Below are positions 43,138-51,426 of a DNA stretch of 64,000 nt, in pieces (position 1 is the stretch's first letter; every line of letters starts with the position of its first letter). This DNA comes from Nostoc sp. MS1 (GTDB lineage: Bacteria > Cyanobacteriota > Cyanobacteriia > Cyanobacteriales > Nostocaceae). Below the pieces are notes generated by a model, which was not told the origin of the DNA, made no database searches, and saw only the letters and a list, made by a program, of their open reading frames with translations. The stretch covers positions 186,001 to 250,000 of the forward strand of contig NZ_AP023443.1 in the NCBI RefSeq assembly GCF_019976755.1. Reading direction: 5' to 3'. The position numbers were made by a program, and so were the translations under genes.

Positions 43138-44810
43138 GGGCTGGCTGAATAAGGGCGAAAGATAGCAGAATGAAGAGTTTCAGGGTCAGGAAAGAAAAAT
43201 AAGGTGAAAAGAAAAAGGGTAAGATAAGTAAAAATCCTTGTAGCAAGTTGCGTTAAAATGTATCGAAGAGCGCAAAAGCAAGAAAAAGCAGCAGAAAACT
43301 TTGAACTACCCTTTGGGGGAAAACTAGCGTCAGATAACCGATGGGTAATCATGGCGAACATGATACCTTGGTCAAAATTTGAAGCAGAGTACGCAGAAAT
43401 ATTTTCAGCAAGAATGGGAGCGCCAGCCAAAACATTTAGAATGGCGTTGGGAGCATTAATAATTAAAGAAAAATTAGGAATAAGTGACAGAGAGACAGTA
43501 GAACAAATTCGGGAGAACCCGTATCTGCAATACTTTATAGGAATGTCAGCATATAGTAATGAATCTGCATTTGACCCGTCAATGCTAGTTCATTTTAGAG
43601 AAAGGATAGATATAGAATTAGTCAATAAAATCAATCAAGAAATAGTCAGGAAGATGTTAGAAAATAAACAGGAGGTAGAAGTAAGAGCAAAAAAGCCAGA
43701 GGTCGAGGATTCAAAAAGTAAGCCAGCCAATAGAGGAAAATTAATATTAGATGCTAGTTGTGCGCCAGCAGACATAAGTTATCCGACAGATTTAGGATTA
43801 TTAAATCAAGCCAGAAAGCAAACAGAAACAATCATAGATACATTATATAAGTCCTTATTAGTAAGAAATATCAACAAACCAAGAACCTACAGAAACAAAG
43901 CAAGAAAGGATTATTTAGCAGTAGCCAAGAAAAGAAAACCAACAGTTAAAGAAAGAAGGAAAGCTATCAGAAAGCAACTGCAATATATCAACAGAAATTT
44001 AACTCATATTCAGCAGCTAATAAATTTAGGTGCGTCACTATTAAAACTGAGCAACAGTCAATATAAGATGTTGCTAGTAGTAGCAGAAGTTTATCGTCAA
44101 CAGTTATGGTTATATGAAAATCAAAAAATTAGTATACAAGACCGCATTGTCAGTTTAAACCAACCACACATTCGTCCGATTATCCGAGGTAAAGCCGGGA
44201 GAACAGTAGAGTTTGGGGCTAAGTTTTCAGCTAGTTACTATGATGGCTATGTATTTTTAGACCATATTAGTTGGGACAACTTTAACGAATCAGGAGACTT
44301 AAAATCACAAGTAGAAGCATACAAAAACTACACCGGATATTATCCTGAATCAGTTCATGTTGATAAGATTTATCGGACGAGGGAGAATCGAGCTTGGTGT
44401 CAAGAAAGGGGAATTAGAATTAGTGGCCCACCACTAGGTAGACCCCCCCAAAATGTCAGCCCTGAAAAGAAGAAACAAGCCGCTTATGACGAAAGGATTC
44501 GTAATTGTATTGAGGGCAAGTTTGGACAAGGTAAACGAAGATTTAGCCTTGGTAGAGTTATGGCTAAACTTCCTCATACTTCTTTCACCGCTATTGCCAT
44601 AACTTTTTTAGTTATGAATCTTTCTACTCTGCTATTACGGCTTTTTTGTGTATTTTTTTGCCTATTTTTCAAAACTGAGTCTTTTTTTACTTCTTCTATT
44701 ATCGAAACTGATATTTCATTCAACCTTAAACAACAAAAACTTATCTTTTTTCTGGACTGACTACTTAATCAATTTTTCTCTTCCTTTGAAATGACTTTTT
44801 CAGCAAGCCC
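43138..44810 (+). mobile_element. IS5-type insertion sequence, copy 2 (1673 bp)
   Basis: Same length and ends as the copy at 6840-8512. The duplication is TAAATA at 43132-43137 and 44811-44816 (or AAAT with ends one base longer). Both targets fit TAWWTA. Confidence 0.93.
43258..44760 (+). CDS. IS5/IS1182-type transposase (copy 2)
   Basis: The predicted 500-residue protein is identical to the one at 6960-8462, with the same DUF772-type N-terminus, Asp/Asp/Glu candidates and hydrophobic C-terminal tail. Identity of both protein and element length points to a very recent copy event. It lies 350 bp after the TAP-type hydrolase gene on the same strand. Confidence 0.9.
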   Translation: MYRRAQKQEKAAENFELPFGGKLASDNRWVIMANMIPWSKFEAEYAEIFSARMGAPAKTFRMALGALIIKEKLGISDRETVEQIRENPYLQYFIGMSAYSNESAFDPSMLVHFRERIDIELVNKINQEIVRKMLENKQEVEVRAKKPEVEDSKSKPANRGKLILDASCAPADISYPTDLGLLNQARKQTETIIDTLYKSLLVRNINKPRTYRNKARKDYLAVAKKRKPTVKERRKAIRKQLQYINRNLTHIQQLINLGASLLKLSNSQYKMLLVVAEVYRQQLWLYENQKISIQDRIVSLNQPHIRPIIRGKAGRTVEFGAKFSASYYDGYVFLDHISWDNFNESGDLKSQVEAYKNYTGYYPESVHVDKIYRTRENRAWCQERGIRISGPPLGRPPQNVSPEKKKQAAYDERIRNCIEGKFGQGKRRFSLGRVMAKLPHTSFTAIAITFLVMNLSTLLLRLFCVFFCLFFKTESFFTSSIIETDISFNLKQQKLIFFLD

Positions 44811-44845
44811 TAAATAACTGAGACTTCAATTGGCACAGTAAAAAT

Positions 44846-44994
44846 GGGAGCAACACGATTTTTTGCAATTTGGTTTTATTCTCAATTACATGGACAAATT
44901 CTCAATAAACCCAGGTATTTGAGTGGCGATCGCCGACAATAAGGGGATTATCATCACTCGTTTTTGTCTGACTTCAGAAAATCGCGTTGCTCCC
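44846..44994. mobile_element. 149-bp MITE-like element related to the ISKra4-like IS
   Basis: The ends are GGGAGCAACACGATTTTTTG and, inverted, GGGAGCAACGCGATTTTCTG, which match the ends of the 1957-bp IS. A HIP1 octamer lies inside, as in the IS subterminal region. No transposase is present and no clear 9-bp duplication flanks it, so it is probably an old non-autonomous derivative. Confidence 0.65.
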
Positions 44995-45009
44995 TTCTAG
45001 TTATTATCT

Positions 45010-45537
45010 TCAGGATTGAACATATTTGAGTATTGTCTGAACATTTTCATTTAAAGGATGAACCGCATCTATTGTCAGATGTTCTCCTTCATCAGCACTC
45101 CAAGCTTCACTCTTGAGACGCATTTGTTCTACGTGACTCCAATTAACAGTATCATGCCACCCTGGAATACCACGCTTACGTCCTTCGACTCGTCTACGAT
45201 GTAACTCCATATGTGAGCAAATTGTTTCAATTCCATAAAATGCTGCATTATATGATTGCGCTAAATCCTGCCAGTGTTTTCTTTGCGCGACTGTATTAGC
45301 AGGAGTATCCAAAATAGCCGACTGTCCTAACATCAGTTGTCTTTGAATCAGCATTGTCAGCAGTGCTTCAGCAGTCTTAATGTAAAATCCTTCCTGTTGA
45401 ACACGCAACTGTGATAGCAGCATTGCTCCCAATATCCAGTCTAGAGAGAATACAGGGATATGCAATGTCCGTGCAATTTCTTCTGACAGGGTACTTTTGC
45501 CAGTGCCAGGAATACCAAAAAATAGAATTAGCTTCAT
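45010..45537 (-). CDS. P-loop kinase-like ATPase
   Basis: A 175-residue protein of the P-loop small-kinase type, with Walker A GIPGTGKST at residues 8-16. A lid-like basic stretch HRRRVEGRKRGIPGWHDT and a helical core complete the fold. Relatives phosphorylate small molecules or, in the zeta-toxin group, sugar nucleotides. The substrate cannot be given. The start matches a short beta strand leading to the P-loop. No antitoxin-like partner lies directly beside it. The gene stands alone after the MITE-like element. Confidence 0.75.
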   Translation of the reverse strand: MKLILFFGIPGTGKSTLSEEIARTLHIPVFSLDWILGAMLLSQLRVQQEGFYIKTAEALLTMLIQRQLMLGQSAILDTPANTVAQRKHWQDLAQSYNAAFYGIETICSHMELHRRRVEGRKRGIPGWHDTVNWSHVEQMRLKSEAWSADEGEHLTIDAVHPLNENVQTILKYVQS

Positions 45538-45649
45538 CTACTCATAGTTAACACAATAATTAGGCTGCTCTGAGACTAGCAGGCGAAAAGCAGTATTTTA
45601 AAAAATTGCTACTTACTAAGATGTTAATAAATCTGGTAATACCGTTCCC

Positions 45650-46003
45650 TTATTCCGTCTCTAAAATACTCAGCAATTTATCTTCCACAGCAGTAAGATA
45701 AGGACGGTTCAACTTTCCCCATGAATGCAACAGATTTTTGACTGTCTCCTCCCAAGAATCAGAATATATTTGATTCATGCGCCCAGCGTTCGCGGAGCGT
45801 CCCGTAGGGGATACTGTTGGCGAAAGTGTTACAAACTCATAAACAAAAGTGCTACAACTAAAATCCGCAACCATAGATTGAAGCTTTGAGCTTGCGTAAT
45901 ATTTTAAAATACAAACATGTATTACATTCGCCAACAGTATCCGTAGGGAAGCTGATCGCTCTGCGCCGTCGCACACAAAAGCGCATCGGTTGACATTCGG
46001 CAC
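45650..46003 (-). CDS. hypothetical protein, 117 aa, interrupted by short repeats
   Basis: The C-terminal 35 residues (WEETVKNLLHSWGKLNRPYLTAVEDKLLSIL) look like genuine helical protein. The middle (TLSPTVSPTGRSANAGRMNQ) is encoded by a dispersed repeat with GCGTTCGCGGAGCGTCCCG. The N-terminal part overlaps a second piece of the same repeat type. It is probably a damaged gene or a short gene starting later. No family was recognised. Confidence 0.35.
   Translation of the reverse strand: MPNVNRCAFVCDGAERSASLRILLANVIHVCILKYYASSKLQSMVADFSCSTFVYEFVTLSPTVSPTGRSANAGRMNQIYSDSWEETVKNLLHSWGKLNRPYLTAVEDKLLSILETE
45809..45942. repeat. paired inverted small repeats
   Basis: GGATACTGTTGGCGAA at 45809-45824 and its exact reverse complement at 45927-45942 are 16 bp long and 102 bp apart. 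The first is joined to a Nostoc-type small dispersed repeat (about 45786-45808). Together they could form a large hairpin. Confidence 0.6.
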
Positions 46004-46171
46004 TCAAGTATTACTAGCCAGTAGAATTTGTGTCTCAACGGAACTTTAACCCATTGAGTGAGTCAATTGTTATTAGTATCTGGCTAGACCACCTTTGCAT
46101 AATATCAAAGGCAAGATACTGTTTCTAAGTATTAAATTAGTTGTCAAAATTTAAGTTAAATAATTTTTTAT

Positions 46172-46471
46172 ATGGGTTGGTTACTATTTCAGAACTTAAA
46201 GCTGACTATTCCTACAGCTTTAGTATTTACAGGTCTTGGTTATATTCTCAGCTTACCTCTGAGTTTTTCTCTTCACCCAGAAGCAGCAAGATGGCAATTC
46301 CATCTGTTACGACAAGAACGACAGGAGGTAGCATTTATCGAAACCCCAAAACTTGATGAGCTTCACCGTTTTCAAGCTCAGGTAGCATTTACAGGTGCAG
46401 CGCTCGGAACTTTATTAGCTCAAACCACTTTTATTGTTTATGTCAGTAAATTCGGACGAGAGCAATCGTAG
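46172..46471 (+). CDS. small membrane protein, 99 aa
   Basis: Two hydrophobic helices (TIPTALVFTGLGYILSLPLS near 12-31 and AFTGAALGTLLAQTTFIVYV near 72-91) flank a polar central segment of about 40 residues with EAARWQFHLLRQERQEV. The layout suggests a hairpin with a short cytosolic or periplasmic loop. I do not recognise the family. It stands alone. Confidence 0.5.
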   Translation: MGWLLFQNLKLTIPTALVFTGLGYILSLPLSFSLHPEAARWQFHLLRQERQEVAFIETPKLDELHRFQAQVAFTGAALGTLLAQTTFIVYVSKFGREQS

Positions 46472-46851
46472 CACCGCCCCTTAACCTATAGGAAATTTCA
46501 TATCGTCAGGATGTTCGCGTCCAGTCAGGGGTGAAAGTATTACTGAAAAATAGAGATAGTAAGGCAGTAAACTCCTGTTGCGGGGATTTGACTTCTTCTG
46601 GTCTACACTTGAGATAATGAACATAATTCATGATTAGCGAGTACTGAAGCCAAATGATCTTTTGTTCAATATTTGTAAAGAAATAACAGGTGCTACATAA
46701 AACAGAGCTTTTTTAACTGATTAATATTTAGCAGTCACTATAACTATATTTGTACTACAGTTAAGGAATTGTTTACTATGCCTTGGGATCTGAGTGGTTA
46801 ATTCTTACGAATGCTTCATCTAAAATTTCAACCCCATTTTCCATTTCAACC
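46472..46851. other. non-coding stretch, 380 bp
   Basis: No supported gene, strong hairpin or known repeat was seen. It presumably carries the promoter of the following pentapeptide protein. Confidence 0.4.
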
Positions 46852-47919
46852 ATGCTACGAGATTATTCGGGACAGAATATTAGAGGTAGCTCATTTCAAG
46901 GTCAGAACCTTGAGGGTGCGAACTTCAGTCGGGCAGATATCCGGGGAACTGATTTTACTGGTGCTAACTTAAAAGGTGCAAACTTCAGTTATGCTCAAGC
47001 TGGATTGCAGAAGCGGTGGGCAACGTTTTTGGTGCTTATTTGTTGTTTGATATGCGGATTGGCAGGATTTCCTTCGGCTTTTGTTGGAGCATTAATAAGT
47101 TCTATATTTAATAGTTCAAATTTACCCAATCAAGTTTTCGGCTGGACTACTTTAATAGTAGTAATTGTTGTGTTTATAGTTATAATTAGTCGCCAAAGGT
47201 TAAATTCTGCTAGAGCCGTTGCGGAAAGCTTAGTCAGCCTCTTCGCTGGAGTCTTAACCTTATTCGTCATCGCTGGAAAAAGCTCCGCCGCCGCCTTAAT
47301 TATTTTCTTCACTGTCACCTTAGCTTTCACAATTATCAAAGCTAGAGTCTTAGCTATTGTCGTTGCTGTTGCCTTAGTTGTCGTCTTAGCCTTCTCCTTC
47401 ATCGGAACTTTCAACGTTATCGCAGCCTTAATCATCGTTTTTGCGGTTTCTATTGCTGTCTTTACTGCCTTAACCTTTGCCTTTGCCCTAGCCTTCGCCG
47501 TCACTTCCAGCAGGGCCTTAGCTATAGCCGTTACCTTAGCCTTAATAAACGCCTTCTCCTTAACCTTAGTTTTAGCTGAACCTACAGCTACTGCCTTTGT
47601 TACTAATTTAGCCTTTGCTGAACCTAGCACTTTCCTCACTTCTAAGAGGTTCGGCTCTGTAGCCATTCTCTTAGAAGTGTTAAGCATTATTACCAGTTTG
47701 CAAGCATTGAAAGGAAATTATAGATATACTTTGATTCGTAACATAATAATCTCTTTTGCAGCTTTTAAAGGCACAAGTTTCCGTAGTGCCGATTTAACTG
47801 AAGCTAATTTTACAGAAGCTAGCCTTAAAAGTGCAGATTTCACAAAAGCTACTTTGACTCGTACTTGCTTTGACAATACCAAAGAACTAGACCGTGCTAG
47901 ACGTAGTTCTATTGATTAA
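46852..47919 (+). CDS. pentapeptide repeat membrane protein
   Basis: From the ATG at 46852 (MLRDYSGQNIRG) the product has 355 residues. A run of pentapeptide units (GQNLEGANFSRADIRGTDFTGANLKGANF) opens the protein, a long region of seven or more hydrophobic segments follows, and a second block of pentapeptide units closes it (GTSFRSADLTEANFTEASLKSADFTKATL). The transmembrane part is unusually rich in Ala, Val and Phe and looks internally repetitive. The start at 46783 would add 23 residues that do not fit this family. The role is unknown, and a membrane scaffold is the usual guess. Confidence 0.78.
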   Translation: MLRDYSGQNIRGSSFQGQNLEGANFSRADIRGTDFTGANLKGANFSYAQAGLQKRWATFLVLICCLICGLAGFPSAFVGALISSIFNSSNLPNQVFGWTTLIVVIVVFIVIISRQRLNSARAVAESLVSLFAGVLTLFVIAGKSSAAALIIFFTVTLAFTIIKARVLAIVVAVALVVVLAFSFIGTFNVIAALIIVFAVSIAVFTALTFAFALAFAVTSSRALAIAVTLALINAFSLTLVLAEPTATAFVTNLAFAEPSTFLTSKRFGSVAILLEVLSIITSLQALKGNYRYTLIRNIIISFAAFKGTSFRSADLTEANFTEASLKSADFTKATLTRTCFDNTKELDRARRSSID

Positions 47920-48136
47920 ATCTGCTTAGGCTTGCCCCATACTGAGGGACAGGTCACAAAACAACCTTCGGATTGGGACAAACGCGCTCTGCTTGGCAGA
48001 ACAAAAGTTAGCTACAGCCAAGCAGTTGATCTCAGATATGTTCACTCAACCCATTGAAGGTATTGTTTTAATTTTCCCCTAGTAATAGCTTGTTGAACAA
48101 GTTATCCTGACTTAATATCAGATGGCAATCACTTAA

Positions 48137-48883
48137 CTAGTGGGACTTCAATCGCACTATAGATAAAACTTGATAACCAGCACCTTGAGGCATACATTGA
48201 CCATCAACATCAATGGGGCAAGCTCTTTCCTCCAGCTTTGGGCGAGTCCCTTCAACATATACCACTGTCATCTCAACAATTTGGTTCTGAAATGATTGCA
48301 ATTGAGTCCGAGAAACTTGATTAGATGGACGTAAAACCAATCGACTTTGGTTTGTAGTGTTGGCAAGTAAGAAAAATTCCTCTCCCCGGTAAGCTCTAGC
48401 TGACATCACAGCAGAAATTTGTTCATAAATTAATTTTCCACGCAAAGTAAATGTTTTTGATGAATTTACTCTGCTATTTGATTGCTGCCACAATCCCAAA
48501 TGTTTATTTTTAGCATTCGCTTGTGCAATTAAATATCGGGTTTTGTTCTCGGAGCAATCTTGTATAGTTTCTCTATCGACAACAGCATTACCTGATTCTA
48601 CCAAAAGCAGATTTACTGAGCGATTATCCACATACACCTCACCAACTGTACGCTCAGTTCTTTGTTGTTCTGTAGTTCTAATCACTATGGGGCTTTGAAG
48701 TGGTAGTAGCTGTTTTAGTCTTTGTGTCGTTGCTAGATAACCTTGGTCAGTTGCTTTTGGTACATTTATGCACGCTAAAGTGACTGTAATTTTTTGCCCG
48801 GCATTATCCTTAACCTCAATCGTTTGTCCATCTACAATTCCAATTACTGTACCTAGCACTAAAATTAGTTCGAGTAAATCCAT
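48137..48883 (-). CDS. SNase-like (thermonuclease fold) protein
   Basis: A 248-residue protein. Residues about 10-135 follow the staphylococcal nuclease fold, with VIGIVDGQTIEVKD in place of the usual GDT. TVGEVYVDNRSVNLLLVESG matches the catalytic Glu/Arg region, and NAKNKHLGLWQQ the closing helix and final Trp. The Asp to Gln change in the first metal loop suggests weak or no nuclease activity. The C-terminal 110 residues are a separate beta-rich domain. The N-terminus is hydrophobic but short. It opens the defence-type half of the window. Confidence 0.7.
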   Translation of the reverse strand: MDLLELILVLGTVIGIVDGQTIEVKDNAGQKITVTLACINVPKATDQGYLATTQRLKQLLPLQSPIVIRTTEQQRTERTVGEVYVDNRSVNLLLVESGNAVVDRETIQDCSENKTRYLIAQANAKNKHLGLWQQSNSRVNSSKTFTLRGKLIYEQISAVMSARAYRGEEFFLLANTTNQSRLVLRPSNQVSRTQLQSFQNQIVEMTVVYVEGTRPKLEERACPIDVDGQCMPQGAGYQVLSIVRLKSH

Positions 48884-48998
48884 TTGTCTGTATTTTTATC
48901 CTGAAAGATTTAATTTTATCTAAGTAATTAAGCTATGAATGCGATCGCACTCACAAGTTTTCACTCGAAACTATTGCTTTAATTGAAAATTCTTACCA

Positions 48999-49391
48999 TT
49001 AAAATTTTACAAATACAAATGCACAAGCACAAAGGGATGTAATCAGAAAACCCCAAGCGAGTGCTGAATAACGGCGAATAGCATAGGGTTTAGGAAAGCT
49101 AATAACCGCAGTTACACAAGCGCCTAAAAAGCAAACTAAAAATGTTTTAGACCAGACGATAGTTGCTATTAGCTGGATATCGTAGGTTGGACTAGGAGCA
49201 GGTTTATTGCTTAAAATATCCAAAAAGGTTAAAAATAAAAGTGCTGCGGGAATGAGAACTCCTCCTATAATTGCAATGTTCCGGTATCCTGGTACAGTCC
49301 GACACTGAATCATGGATATGACAACTGAGCATAAGCCTACAAAATTTACGATTGCCCAAATGATTAAAATAAATAAAAAAATTAATCCCAT
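48999..49391 (-). CDS. membrane protein with four predicted segments
   Basis: A 130-residue protein with four hydrophobic segments (LIFLFILIIWAIVNFVGL, IAIIGGVLIPAALLFLTF, TFLVCFLGACVTAVISF, ALAWGFLITSLCACAFVFV) and short loops. There is no known motif. It is the downstream neighbour of the small ribbon-helix-helix gene on the same strand, 47 bp away, and may be co-transcribed with it. Confidence 0.55.
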   Translation of the reverse strand: MGLIFLFILIIWAIVNFVGLCSVVISMIQCRTVPGYRNIAIIGGVLIPAALLFLTFLDILSNKPAPSPTYDIQLIATIVWSKTFLVCFLGACVTAVISFPKPYAIRRYSALAWGFLITSLCACAFVFVKF

Positions 49392-49438
49392 AGATAATGT
49401 AAGTAAATTAAGCTAAACCTAATTATTCTTTCAAGCTT

Positions 49439-49600
49439 TCAATCTGCATTCGGTATTTCTTCAGTCGGCAAAGAGCGGATTAACTCTCGAATTACATCTG
49501 TTGCTGGTCGTCCTGTAGTTGAACAGTATTTTTCCAATCTTTCGGCTTCACTTGATGAGAGATTAACTGTCATACGTTTAGCAGCCCATTTCTTATTCAT
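49439..49600 (-). CDS. ribbon-helix-helix (CopG-like) DNA-binding protein, 53 aa
   Basis: A short gene that a length cut-off would miss. It runs from the ATG at 49600 to a TGA at 49439-49441. The product has a basic strand (KRMTVNLSSSEAERLEKYC) and two helices (RPATDVIRELIRSL), the typical layout of a ribbon-helix-helix repressor that binds as a dimer. Such proteins often serve as antitoxins or plasmid copy-control factors. The adjacent membrane protein is a possible partner, though it shows no toxin motif. Confidence 0.7.
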   Translation of the reverse strand: MNKKWAAKRMTVNLSSSEAERLEKYCSTTGRPATDVIRELIRSLPTEEIPNAD

Positions 49601-49933
49601 TAGTTAAATTAGCTTTACTTGAAATTACTTCTCTAATATCAATCATTCAAGCTGTTGCTACCAGTATATATTTAACCAAATTAGCTTTAAGAAGCTATTA
49701 AGAAACTGCACTTATATCTAAACTTGTCATAAAGTGCTTAAATGAATTTTATAGTGTGAAGTTTAGATGCTTTAAAAACAAAAATTGTGAATATAATATA
49801 AGCTAAAAAGCTTTCGGTAATTAAGCATTCAGCAAAAATACACAGTGAATAGCAGCTTACCAACCGTATAACTAAGAAAATTCTGTGATGGCTTGAGTTA
49901 ACTTAGTAATATGCAAGTATTGTAAATTTAACC
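49601..49933. other. divergent non-coding stretch, 333 bp
   Basis: An AT-rich region between the ribbon-helix-helix gene and the orphan nuclease-like gene. No gene or marked repeat was seen. It should contain both promoters. Confidence 0.4.
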
Positions 49934-50569
49934 ATGACCACAAGCATAGCTATTGCAGAAAAAATTACCACCCTTCGCCAAGTCCAGGAGAAACTGGGAT
50001 TAACACTAAGTGAAAATGGCCAATTTTTTACTGAGTGGATGGCAGATTTACCTGCATTAAGTGAAGCAGAACAGGCACGATTAGATCAAGTTCGACAAAA
50101 TTATCTTTATCAAATCTCTTATGGCCCTCTCTTAGAAGAAACTGTCAAAATGGTTGTGCTATCTCCACTACTGGAACTTGCAAGTTTTTATCAAGCACCA
50201 TACAGATTTCAAACCGAAGTATCCGTTGAGATTGAAGCACAAGGCGATAATGAAGAAATTTTACGGGGAAGAATTGATGTCTTAGTTTTGCAAGGTCGAT
50301 TATGGATTATCTTAATTGAATCAAAGAAAACCACCTTTGATGTAGAGTTAGCAATTCCCCAAACATTAGCTTATATGGCCGTTCATCCCCATCCAGAACA
50401 ACCCTTGTACGGCATGATCACCAACGGTAGTAGCTTTTTGTTTGTTAAAACCTTAAGTAAACAGTATGCTACTTCTGATTTATTTGCTACACGCTCTCAG
50501 CATCTTAACAATTTATCTGGGGTTTTAAGAATACTCAAGCACTTAGGGAAAATCATTACAAAATTATAA
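49934..50569 (+). CDS. orphan PD-(D/E)XK protein, HsdR N-terminal type
   Basis: A 211-residue protein with a nuclease-like core: GRIDVLVLQG (Asp), WIILIESKKT (Glu-x-Lys) and QTLAYMAVHP. The layout matches the N-terminal nuclease domain of type I restriction R subunits and is often seen alone in cyanobacteria. No HsdM, HsdS or helicase lies next to it, so it is not a working type I system here. It could cut DNA or RNA in a stand-alone role. The 3' end overlaps the convergent gene by six bases. Confidence 0.7.
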   Translation: MTTSIAIAEKITTLRQVQEKLGLTLSENGQFFTEWMADLPALSEAEQARLDQVRQNYLYQISYGPLLEETVKMVVLSPLLELASFYQAPYRFQTEVSVEIEAQGDNEEILRGRIDVLVLQGRLWIILIESKKTTFDVELAIPQTLAYMAVHPHPEQPLYGMITNGSSFLFVKTLSKQYATSDLFATRSQHLNNLSGVLRILKHLGKIITKL

Positions 50570-50917
50570 TTCTTCTTTACTCTCTAACTGATAAATCCGC
50601 ATTGACGGGTGTTCGCCCATCATCCGCCAGTAAAGCCCTTCTGGCAATGGCGAACTACTACCACCACAACGATACAGAAAAACTGGCTCACCCCGGCGCA
50701 TTGCTTTCTTAACCATTTGCTCCAAGCTGGGTTCTAGTTCATCGCTGTTATGCCAGATGATATGCGACTTGCCAGAATACCCAGCATTCAAAAGACTTGC
50801 AAATAACCATTCCATTATTGACTGGATCTGCTGCTGCTCAAGCCCACTACTGGCTTGCCCATAGCTTTCAATCGTCGGTTGTGCTGGTTTGGGTTTGAGG
50901 AAATTCAAGAACTTCAT
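50564..50917 (-). CDS. hypothetical protein, 117 aa
   Basis: The ATG at 50917 (MKFLNFLKPKPAQP) gives a compact soluble protein; a longer version starting at 51013 would add a hydrophobic lead not in keeping with it. Visible are GLEQQQIQSIMEWLFASLL, KSHIIWHNSDELEPSLEQMVKKAM and EPVFLYRCGG. I do not recognise the family. It is convergent with the orphan nuclease-like gene. Confidence 0.5.
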   Translation of the reverse strand: MKFLNFLKPKPAQPTIESYGQASSGLEQQQIQSIMEWLFASLLNAGYSGKSHIIWHNSDELEPSLEQMVKKAMRRGEPVFLYRCGGSSSPLPEGLYWRMMGEHPSMRIYQLESKEEL

Positions 50918-51124
50918 GGCGATCGCAAATTTAACTACTTCTATAATTCCCATTTGGTAGAGCGCAATGAACCCTAAGTCGTGTGCGATCACCAGGATGT
51001 GAACGGACAGCATCGCCCAGCTAATTCAATGGAGTGACATTTATTCTCAGTGTGCTATAAGTGTACAGATCAATTCGCTAATAGCAGATACCCACTCAAC
51101 TAACTCAAGGATCACGCAAATAAA

Positions 51125-51406
51125 ATGTATCATCCATATTTGAAGCTGATTGCTTTTCCTACATTACTCACTTCAAGCCTGCTTCTTGTAGGACTTAAGC
51201 AAGATACCGCAGAGATAACTAACGCACAGCTAAATGAACAGTCTGTACTGGCTATTAACTGGGTACAGCAATCGGGAGAGTATCAAGCACTTACTTACCA
51301 AGCATTTAACATCGCCAAAATTGTCTTTGATCAAGCCAAAAGAGTACACCAACCAACAGTGATTGTTGATATTGATGAGACAGTTCTTGACAATAGTGCT
51401 TACTAA
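51125..51406 (+). pseudogene. truncated HAD acid phosphatase / 5'-nucleotidase e(P4)-like
   Basis: A signal-like N-terminus and AINWVQQSGEYQALTYQAFNIAK lead into TVIVDIDETVLDNSAY, the DxDET catalytic motif of the class B/C acid phosphatase family. A TAA follows where relatives have Gln. A few more codons in frame (TGLTELNQLF) precede a final TGA. Two thirds of the enzyme is missing, so it is a remnant. Confidence 0.8.
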
Positions 51407-51426
51407 ACTGGTTTAACTGAATTAAA

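Noticed and set aside
45010..45537. Zeta-type toxin
   Set aside because: The P-loop fits many small kinases, no epsilon-like antitoxin lies beside it, and no zeta-specific motif could be identified.
47130..47687. A long minus-strand frame (185 codons) inside the pentapeptide membrane protein
   Set aside because: It is the antisense of Ala/Val-rich membrane helices and reads as a Lys/Ala-rich low-complexity product.
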